From Chlamydomonas sphaeroides (taxonomy: Eukaryota; Chlorophyta; Chlorophyceae; Chlamydomonadales; Chlamydomonadaceae), in assembly GCA_001662425.1 (NCBI GenBank), contig BDDC01000946.1, forward strand, positions 1 through 37,866: a stretch of 37,866 nt of DNA, written 5' to 3'. The notes under the pieces were generated by a model. That model saw only the letters and a program-made list of their open reading frames with translations. It did not search any database and was not told the origin of the DNA. Positions 1 through 8,580 of this stretch are shown in pieces. The stretch's first letter is position 1. Every line of letters starts with the position of its first letter. The position numbers and the translations under genes were made by a program.

Positions 1-156
1 GCCACCGAGGCCTCCAAGCTGAGCCGCTACAACAAGAAGCCCACCGTCACCTCCCGCGAGATCCAGACGGCCGTGCGCCTGGTGCTGCCCGGCGAGCTGG
101 CCAAGCACGCCGTGTCGGAGGGCACCAAGGCCGTCACCAAGTTCACCTCGGGCTAA
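1..156 (+). CDS. histone H2B, C-terminal part (5' end outside window)
   Basis: The first 52 codons are open from the window edge and end in TAA at 154-156. They encode the H2B C-terminal region: the end of helix 2, the [18 protein letters not shown] loop and helix, and the C-terminal helix with [20 protein letters not shown], ending in TSG. The lysine in the AVTKF segment is the site ubiquitinated in plant and fungal H2B (family knowledge). H2B pairs with H2A in the nucleosome core in the nucleus. No intron is seen in this part. The KKPTVTS version of the loop resembles volvocine H2B as I recall it. A 16-nt hairpin 50 nt past the stop looks like the replication-dependent histone mRNA 3' end, which suggests S-phase regulation. 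The start codon and promoter lie upstream of the window. Confidence 0.97.
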
Positions 157-205
157 GCGGCTGCCCGCTGCCTCCCGTGTCACCCTGGCACCAACACACA
201 AACAC

Positions 206-221
206 GGTGTTTCTTAACACC
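206..221 (+). terminator. histone mRNA 3' stem-loop
   Basis: GGTGTTTCTTAACACC forms a perfect 6-bp stem (GGTGTT/AACACC) closed by the 4-nt loop TCTT. It starts 50 nt after the H2B stop. Stem length, loop length and the opening GG and closing CC match the conserved histone 3' hairpin bound by SLBP in animals and also found in volvocine algae. Processing here would give a non-polyadenylated mRNA. Confidence 0.85.
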
Positions 222-1574
222 ACCTATTATGGCTTGCGAATGCTGTCCGGATGGTGGCCCCTGGTCAGCTGCTGTTGTCCCCCGGCCAACCTTTGCCACA
301 AGCGTTGTGCGCCTCCCCGACCGGCAGGGACCAGCTGCACCAGCGGTCCGCCTCCACTCGCACACGCCTTGGCAACCCACCTGCGGCCCTGCCCTGCGCT
401 TGGCACGGCCAGGTACGGCAGGGCTAGCTGGGCCGCTGCCGTCTGCAGCACGTTGACAGCACAGAATAAAACACAGAATTGTGGCTTGCTTTCGTGCGAG
501 CTGCGGGGTGACGGTGGCGTGGGGTGGGGCGGCGTGGGGGTCTGTGTGGGCAGTGCAGAGAAGGGGCGGGCAACAGGTCGGGCCCAGGCGTTACAGGCAG
601 CCGTGCCGTGGCAACTGCTCAGCTCTGCCTTCCTTTGCTGTCCTGCCACCTCTCTGCAGTGGACAGAGGAGACAGAGCAGCAACAGCTGCCCTGTCGTGT
701 CGAGCGCTGCAGAACGCTGGAATCGCGCTCTGGGGCACCGCTCCGCTGCGCATCGCCAGCAGCAAATGTCAGCCTCAAGGACGCTTGTCCTCCCGCCCGT
801 GCCATCTCTGCCGCCTGCCCAACTCCCATGCGCCAGGCGAACCCCCTCAACCCGCACCCTCAACCCTCTCAAGCCACCCGCTCCGCAAGCACTTCACAAG
901 CGTCCTGCAGACAGCGCCTTGTCGGCTACGCCGAGCCGGACCTGGCAACCGAGTCCGCCCTTGCTCTCCCGCAAGCAGCAGCGGCACAAAACAAGATGTC
1001 CTCAACGTGAAAGGAAAAGTAACACTACTAGGGGCACCTAGGACAGAATGAAATCTTAAGATTGCACAACGCTTGCGCGGCTGCCTGGCCGGCCATGGAC
1101 AGCTCCCGCGTTCTATGCGTCACCGCCTCTGCTCATGCGTCAACCTGCCTGCACCGCCCCTCGCCACTCGCGGCGGTTGGCCACACGGGCGCACCGCAGG
1201 TGCTGGGCAGGATGGGTACGGCATGACTAAGCCGGCCGGGATCCGGCAGATCGGCACCGTACGGCACATGGCCAGCACGGCGCCTGCCTAGCAACGCGCA
1301 CATCGCCCTGCACCTGCGCACCTATGCCCGGCACTATGCACCACAGCAACGCCATCGTCGCCATCCTCGTCTCTTATTCACGCACGTGAGCACAACCAGC
1401 TCATAAAGGGGCGCAGCGGCCCCGGTCTAGAATGAGATAACTCTAGGGCGCTCGCTGTGTGATGCTCTTCTTCTGAAGCGGCGCTCGCTCACTCGCTCCG
1501 GCGACAACAACACGCACAGCCCCGACCCGGCGCAGAGCGCCTTGCCTTGCCTTGCCTTGCAAGAAATGCGCACC
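222..1574. other. intergenic; 3' UTR of the CAP gene on the minus strand
   Basis: No exon of a recognisable family is seen on either strand. Open frames here are GC-driven and have no domain pattern. The part next to 1575 should be the 3' UTR of the minus-strand CAP gene. A short CTTGC-type repeat lies at about 1541-1560. Confidence 0.5.
591..595 (-). terminator. candidate poly(A) signal TGTAA for the CAP gene
   Basis: TTACA on the plus strand is TGTAA on the minus strand, the standard volvocine poly(A) signal. It is the first one met downstream of the CAP gene stop, about 980 nt away. That distance is long but possible for algal 3' UTRs. Confidence 0.4.
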
Positions 1575-4500
1575 TCAGCCGGATGCCGCGCGCGGGGGCA
1601 CTGCGGCACGGCGGGGGAGAGGCGGGGCAGCGGCAGCGGTGGGCACGCGGGTCGGGCGGGCGGGCGGGCAGGAGGAGGATGTCCAACAGAAGAAGCACGG
1701 CACGTGCCCCAAGTCCCACTCACCGTTGCGCAGGAACTGCTCGTCGGTTGCGATGTTGCCTGCCGCCCGGTAGCGGCACGACACCACCTGCGGTGCGGGT
1801 CGTGGGTCGGCAGCCGGGGTCCAGGGCGGTGGCGGGGGGTCCACAACACGGCGCGATGTCGTTGCTTAACCACCCAACAATTTTCGTCCAGCTCATGGGC
1901 CCATCCCATGCCTTGCTAGCACCCCTCGACCTGTCGGCTAACGGTAGTGCAACGCCAGCCCTCTTTGAAGTCTGATGCCCTCAGCCGGTGCCTGGTCTCC
2001 CCTGCCCCACGACCGTACGTCCGGCTGCCCACCTTGCAGCTGCCAAAGCCAGAAGAGGGCGTGCCCAGGCCCACTCCGCAGCCGATGCGGCTGCTGTTGG
2101 CCCACACCATGGCCGTGAAGGAGAAGACTTGCTTGCCGTTGTTGTCGGTGAAGGGCCGAGCCGTGAAGTTGTAGGAGGCCGACTGCGCAGGGCCGGATGG
2201 ATGGGAATAGGGGCGTCGAGGGCTGCAGCCAAGGGGCCCCGATGCTAGTGGGCCCAGCCCCATGCGCCCCTTTCAATGCCATTGGCGGCGGCCAAGCATC
2301 GGGGTTTACAAGGGCCCCAGAGCAAACCAGCTTCTCCGCTCCTCTCCTGCCCGTACCCCGGTGCCGTACCTGGCCGTACCAGGCCGCCACCGCGGGCCGG
2401 CAGCTGGCGTCCGGATCGCCCGAGTACGTCCAGACGCTGCCGGGAGCGAGAAGGTAGGGGCAGGCGGGGCAGGCGCACGATCAGGGTGGCGGGTCCGGGC
2501 TGAGCGTGCGCGGCCGCGGCCGGGACAGGCCGCGACGCCCCCATGTCCGGAGCCCCTGCCTAGCGTGCAAGCCACCCTCTGCCGTACATACTCCACCGCT
2601 GCCCTCCCTGCCTCCCTACCCTTGCCCAAGGCCCCCCGGTGCCTGCTGTTCTGTCTCGCCACCCTTTAAAACCCGCCCTCCTCCCGCCTCACAGCAGGTT
2701 CTCCGACCAGCGCAGCGCCGGCTCGGCAGGCTGCTGCGCGGCTGCAAGCTGGCAGCTCTGCTCCGCCAGGGACTTCGCGTAGGCCTGCCAGGGGCCAAGT
2801 GCCAGCCGGGATAGCGGCCAGCGGGCGCCATGTCGGGAGTTGACCCGAACGACCCTTCCCCTCGTTCCGAGCTCCAGCGCAAACAAGAGGTTGCGAGCGG
2901 TTCGCGTCCTCTCCTTACCTGAGCGTCGGAAGCCAGCAGTGGGTCCCAGGCTAGCGGCTGCACCCCATGGTTGGCCCGGTAGCCGTTGGTGACATCCACG
3001 GCGGCCCCCGCGTCGGGGCAACGCGAGCCGGCCAGGGCGACAGGGCTGGGCGGCGGCCTGGGCAGCGGCGGGCGCGGCGGGCTGGGCGGCGGGCTGCTGA
3101 TGGGCGGTGGACGGGGCTGGGCCTTGTTGAGCACTGCGAGGTTGGGAGGCGTCAGCAGTAAGGGTCAGGTCGCGTCTCAGGCTTGGAGAACTGGGCAGTC
3201 GTGAGTATCCCCGTCTGGCTGGCCTAGATGGGGGGGCGCCGCCGGCGTGGCCCTCACTGGATGTGGGGCTAGGACGCTGGGTGTACGGGGGTGCAGGTCA
3301 CCTCGTGCGTGCTCACGTGTAGGGTCGAATAGAGTACCACGTCCGTGTGTGCCAGACCCTGCTGCCGTGCGCCGCAGCCCCACGCACGCACGCACCATTG
3401 CGCAGGAACTGGTCGTTGCTTAGAATGTTGCCCGCCGCGCGGTAGCGGCACGCCACTATCTGTAGTGCGGGAGGGGAAATGGAGCGGTCGACAGGCAGCA
3501 ATAGGCACAGGATGTAGCTAGGGCCAGGCAGCCCAGCATGTCCGCTGATCTGGGCTGACGCTCCTTTGACCATCTTCAGGCAAGGCGACATGCCTCGGCA
3601 GCCAAGCGGCCGCCGCACGATTTTCCTCGGCCCTTGCTGCCTATCATTTGGGTGCTCATTATTGGGGGAGGTGCCTGCCCCGTCCACATGCATCGGCTCC
3701 GCACCTTGCAGCTGCCCACTCCGGAAGACGGCGTGCCCACCGCCACGCCGCAGCCCACGCGGCTGCTGTTGGCCCACACCAACGCCGTGAAGGAAAAGAT
3801 CTGCTTTCCAGCGTTGTCGCTGAGAGGCCGAGACGTGAAGTTGTAGGTAGCCGACTGCACGGGGTCCGGGTGGACGGGAATGGGTGCGTCGGGGGCTGCA
3901 GCGAAGAGGCTGTGTATTACCTGGGCCGCTCCATAGCCCCCGTCCTCGGGTGCTGGGTGCAGAGCCACGCGACAGCGCTAGCGGCCGCTAGGCGTTGCGT
4001 GCCCTGGACCCCGAGAGACAAGAGCCAAGCCCACGTCACTGCCGTAACGATGCCGTACCTCGCCGTACCAGGTTGCAACCGCCGGCCGGCAGCTGTTGTC
4101 CATGTCTTGGGTGCTCCATCCGCCGCTGCCAGGCAGGGGGCAAGGGGGCAGGAGGCGGGCAGGCGGGCAGGCGGTGAAGGGTCAGCATCGATGAAAGCTG
4201 GCGGGAGGGACCCTACCGGTGGGGTCCTCCCCACCTGTGGATCAGCCCGGGCCACACGATCCAGCACGCGGGCCCCTGCCGCACCGCACCCGAACCCTTC
4301 CAAGCCCCGCCGGCTCCCCGCTGACATGCATGCTGCCAGCCGCATGCCTCGCGCGGCGCCCCTCCCCTGCCGGTCCGCCTCACAGCAGGTTCTCCGACCA
4401 GCGCAGCTCCAGCTCCGCCGGCTGCTGCGCCCACACAAGCGGGCAGCCGCGCGCCGCCAGGGACTCAGCGTAGGCCTGGCACGCACATGATCGCAATGGG

Positions 4501-7177
4501 GGCCCAGTCGCGAGCGAGTCAGACGACTTGGGCGATCTGGGCCCCACCGCAGCCCAGCCGTCGTGCGCACGCGGCGTCAGCAGAAGCCCACGGGCCAGCA
4601 AGAGCCCACGGGCCAGCAAGATCCCACGGGCCAGCAAGATCCCACGGGCCAGCAAAAGCCCACGGGCCAGCAAAAGCCCACGGGCCAGGTAAAGCCCACG
4701 GGCCAGCAAAAGCCCGAGGGCCAACGAGGCCCTCGTGTGTGCGCCGCAACCGCTGGGGAGCGAGCCCGAGCGGAGTCAAAGGCCCCACCTGAGCCCCAGA
4801 GGCCAGCTCGGCGTCCCAGGTCAGCGGCTGCGACCCGTGGATGGCCCGGTAGCTGTTGGTGGCCTCGAAGGCGGCCACGGCGTCAGAGCAGCGCGAGCCG
4901 GCAAGGGGCACGGGGCTGGGCGGCGGCCTGGGCAGCGGCGGGCGCGGCGGGCTGGGCGGCGGGCTGTTGATGGGCGGCGGGCGCGGCGGGACCTTGTTAA
5001 GCACTGCGGGGTTGGGAGGTGTCACATAGCAGCAGCAGTAAGTGTGCGAAGCGGTGCAGGAAGCGGTACGTACGGCACGTGTGGACGGCCGTGTGGGTGG
5101 CAGCAGGCGTGGGCGCGAGGACACGCGGGGGTCAGGTGCGCGCACCAGAGTACGACAGCCCAGCAGCCCTGCAGTGCGCCGCAAGCAGCCCCACGCACGT
5201 ACGCACGCACCGTTGCGCAGGAACTGGTCGTTGCCGCCCAGGTTGCCCTCCGACCGGTAGCGACACGTCACCACCTGCGGCGAGGGAGGTTGGGCGGGGC
5301 GCGGCGAGCAACGGCGGGCTAGGAAACCGGACACAGGACCGGGCGTGGCGGTCCCACCGAGGTAGGTCCAGCAAGGCGCCTCAGTGACTGGCCGCAGCCC
5401 CGACCGCCGCCCTACCGCCATGGACGGCAGCTTTGTGACTACCAAGATACTGCAGCTCAACATCGTCGGCCCATGTCCATTCCTGGCTGGCAGCCTTCGG
5501 CAGGGGTGCCGGTCCCGGGGGCCCCCGCATCGGGTTCGCACCTTGCAGCTGCCTGCGCCGGACGGCGGCGTGCCTACGCCCACGCCGCAGCCCACGCGGC
5601 TGCTGGCGCCCCATACCAGGGCCGTGAAGGAGAAGACCTGCTTGCCGTTGTTGTCACTGAAGGGCCGAGACGTGAAGGCGTACGAGGCCGACTGCGCGGG
5701 AGCCGGATGGATGGGGGAGGGGGCGTTGAGGGCCGCAGCCATGGGGTTGAAAGACACGGTTCCACTCCTCTGCGCTCCTTCGGCCGGCATTGGCGGCGTC
5801 TGGTCGCTAGATGGTCCGGACCCCCGCCTGGAGCGCCAGCTACGGTACCAGGCGCCGTACCAAGCCGCAAGCCCGTACCGTGCCCCGCTGCCGTACCTCA
5901 TCGTACCAGGCCACCACCGAGGGCCGGCAGCTGCGGTCCATGTCACGGCTGCTCGACCAGAAGCTGCAGGGCGGGAAGGCAGGCGGGGCAAGGTCAGAAC
6001 GGCGGCCCGGGGCGCGGCGCCTCGCGGCGCCCTTTCCTGCACCCTCCGCCTCGCTTGTGAGCAGGCGGCCTCTCCGCAGCAGCCCCACCAGGGCGTCATC
6101 GCCTTGTCGAGGCCGCCCTCCTGTACCCGCCCGTCCCCAGCAGCCTTGTATCCCCGCCCCTCGCAGGAGGCCGCCGGCTGCCTGCTCCTCCACCTCGCAT
6201 GCCCCCTCAGTCCCCCTCCCCACGTCCGCCTCACAGCAGGTTCTCCGACCAGCGCAGCTCCGGATCGTCTGGCTGCTGCGACCACTCGAGCTCGCAGCCA
6301 CGCGTTGCCAGGTACTCGGCGTAGGCCTGGCACGAAGGGAAAGAAGCAGGCAGGGTGAGTGCCAGAGGTTTCGTGTGCGAAAGCTCCGAGCCAGCGGCTG
6401 CAGTGCCCACCTGAGCCTCGGAGGCCATCTCTGTGTCCCACACCAGCGGCTGCGCTCCGTGGATGGCCCGGTAGGTGTTGGTCGTGTCGAGGGCGGCCGT
6501 CGCGTCGGAGCAGGTCGAGCCGGCAAGGGGCTGCGGTGCCGCCGAGGACTTCGGAGGCGGCGACTGGAGGCTGGGCGGCGGGGAGCGGCGGGGCGGCGGC
6601 GAGCGGCGAGGCGGAGGCGACGAGGCCCTCGCTGGGGGCGGAGATCGGGCTGGTGGCGGGGATCGAGCCGGCAGCGGGGGGCGGCGCAGTGGCGGCGGCG
6701 AGCGGCGCGGCGAGGGCTGTGGCCCAGACTCGACCTGGCCTCCTGGCGAGCCGCCGTCCTCCTCCTGCAACATGCCAGGCGGCGACCGCCGCCTCCTGCG
6801 GCCCTGGCGGCAGTCGGGGTTGTCGCCTTGGCCGGGGGTTGCATCGTCCGGGCATCTTTCGCGTTTCGCGAGGGAGCGCCGGGGCAACGTGCTCGCTTCC
6901 TCGTGGAGCAAGTCGGCCGCTGCGGAAATTGGATACGCGCGGGTTGGGGTGGGACCGGGTAGGGCGGCCGTGTGTGCTCGCGCCCCCGACTGCGGTTGCA
7001 CATGGTACTTTGCAGTGAGGTAGCGGGCACTACGGTGAGCTGCAGCAGAGCCACGGCCGGCTACTGCGACGTGGGCTACTGCAGCCCATCAGGCCAATCA
7101 AGCAAGACAACCGTCGCCTCACCGGCAGCCGCCATGCCCGCTAGCAGCATTGCCGCTACAAGTGCATGTGCGCGCAT
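1575..7177 (-). CDS. secreted triple CAP-domain (PR-1/SCP-like) protein with SPPP linkers
   Basis: Exons (minus strand): 7177-7123, 7039-6411, 6326-6235, 5963-5897, 5691-5542, 5274-5211, 5003-4789, 4475-4384, 4125-4059, 3854-3705, 3459-3396, 3133-2919, 2784-2693, 2436-2370, 2182-2033, 1787-1724, 1600-1575. They join in phase to 752 residues. Exon 1 gives a signal peptide (MRAHALVAAMLLAGMAAAA). A basic segment and SPPP-rich linker follow to about residue 188. CAP domains lie at about 193-352, 389-548 and 585-744, with a short tail ending PPRAASG. Each domain shows a TN-YRA-HG helix, the SENL motif, AWY[DG][EQ], the FSFTALVW and VGCGV core, and a closing CRYR segment. The linkers between domains are PPPSPP repeats typical of algal wall and matrix glycoproteins. 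Extracellular matrix location is inferred. The usual CAP-cavity histidines are absent. Apparent stops after SENLL are simply the GTGAGG donors. Substrate or ligand is unknown. Confidence 0.88.
4585..4727. repeat. 18-bp minisatellite in a CAP-gene intron
   Basis: About eight copies of an 18-bp unit built on AGCCCACGGGCCAGCAAR. It lies inside the intron between the 5003-4789 and 4475-4384 exons. The unit length is a multiple of three, so a frame stays open (PTGQQx repeats on the plus strand), but nothing suggests it is translated. Confidence 0.85.
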
Positions 7178-8580
7178 GGCGCGTGATCGGTGTTGCCGCG
7201 CAAACTTGCGAGCGTTTTGTAGTCGGATCGTCGCGACTTGCGCGTTTGCGGGCTCGTGTGCGCGATCTTAAGCTCCTCGACGGCGCAGAAAGCCACAAGA
7301 GCTTGTCGAAACTGCAAATATGCTTTAGCGCTTCGCTGGCATCAAGTAGGTTCGGGTTGGGGGCTTCACGAATCGCGACAGCTGCCGACTGTGGCGGGCG
7401 GCGCGGCGGCCTCGAAGGGAAGGCAGTGTTTATGGCCGGCACTTGACATGAAATTTATAAACAGACTTGATGTAGAGCTGCGCAAGCGAGCCGCTCAGGA
7501 GCCGCGGACACGAGCCCCGCTGCGCGGAAGGTGGCGCGAACGTGCCCGACCCTGCCCAAAAAGCCCGGGAGGAGGGGCCCGTCCCCTCCCCTCCCCTCCC
7601 GCAACCTCCCCGTCCCCGACTGCTCCGACCGCGCGCCTCAACCCTGTGTCTCTCCGTCGATGCCAGAGCCCCCCTACTCATTCCGCGTCTGACGCCCTAC
7701 CTGTCCTTGCCCCTGCCCAGGATCGGCCCCGACCGCTGCAGCCGCGCCGCGGCCGGTACGGTGAACACGGGGTAGACCGGCCTGCTTGCGTATCGCTGAT
7801 ACCAGGTGGCGGCCCGGCTCTACCGTGCTGCTGAAGGGCCGGCCGGCGGGCGCCCGCATGGAGTGAGGCCCGCTGGCCCCCTGGCTCGCCGTGTGTGGCT
7901 ACCAGCCACCAAGCGGGCTGCAGGGTCGCCCATGCCGCTTCCTTGCGCGACGAGCTTCCTTGCAGCGCAGTGAGCAGCTCGAGCAGCTCGCAGCCCGTCT
8001 CGCCCCGCCTCTGCTCACAGCGAAGCGCCACATGCCCCGCCAACGCTGCGCCCGGCCTATCGGGCTGTGGCCCCGTTCGCCACAAACACAAAGGCATAGC
8101 CTAGCACAAGAGGCCCGCCCGGCTGGCACACGGCAATGCCAGGGCCGGTCGACGTGAAGAAATCCCGCCCTGCCGCCCACCCGTCCGTGAGCCCAACCCG
8201 CAGGTCCTCAAGGCACACCACTGCGGCGGCCTGTCGCCCCAGGACACACTGGCGAGCGCCCCACCACCATCGCCGCCACCATCGGATAGGTGCGCTTCCT
8301 GCTTGCTGCCCTGGCCACCACATCCACGTTTCGCTCACCGCCTCGCCACCAATACCGCCACCACCCATCCACCCTGTCACCACCCACTTCCCCATGCTAT
8401 GCCCCCCGCGCCGCTCGCCGTCCACCGCACGCCCCCCAGCCGCACGCCCGCACGCTCCACCCGTCGCTCCCCTTGCCCAGCCAAGCAGCGCCAGTTGGGG
8501 CCAATGGAGTGGCAGCGCGCTTGCGAGCGGACGGCCGCGGGGCGTGCAACAGCGGCGCGCGCCGGACCGGACCGGACCGC
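7178..8580. other. intergenic: CAP-gene promoter side and SWEET 3' UTR side
   Basis: No recognisable exon is seen on either strand. The end near 7178 is upstream of the CAP gene, and the end near 8580 is downstream of SWEET. I found no minus-strand TGTAA here, so the SWEET poly(A) site is not located. A C-rich (CCCCT)n-like stretch lies near 7575-7610. Confidence 0.5.
7454..7461 (-). promoter_or_regulatory. possible TATA box of the CAP gene
   Basis: TTTATAAA stands out in GC-rich surroundings 277 bp upstream of the proposed CAP start at 7177. If used, the 5' UTR would be about 250 nt. The motif is palindromic, so strand is not proven. Confidence 0.3.

Noticed and set aside
177..1051. Several plus-strand frames after H2B
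   Set aside because: Three overlapping frames are open at once with no recognisable protein pattern, as expected by chance at this GC content.
4563..4970. Plus-strand frame with PTGQQ repeats
   Set aside because: The repeat is an 18-bp intronic minisatellite; the frame stays open only because 18 is a multiple of three.
6231..6240. Stop codons right after SENLL in the CAP units, suggesting three truncated genes or pseudogenes
   Set aside because: The TGA overlaps a CT|GTGAGG splice donor that recurs at the same place in all three units, and the next exon resumes the domain in phase.
4519..6855. 778-codon open frame on the minus strand through the CAP gene
   Set aside because: It reads through introns: CAP segments in it are separated by family-less sequence bounded by GT and AG. 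The exon model puts these segments in one phase-consistent protein.
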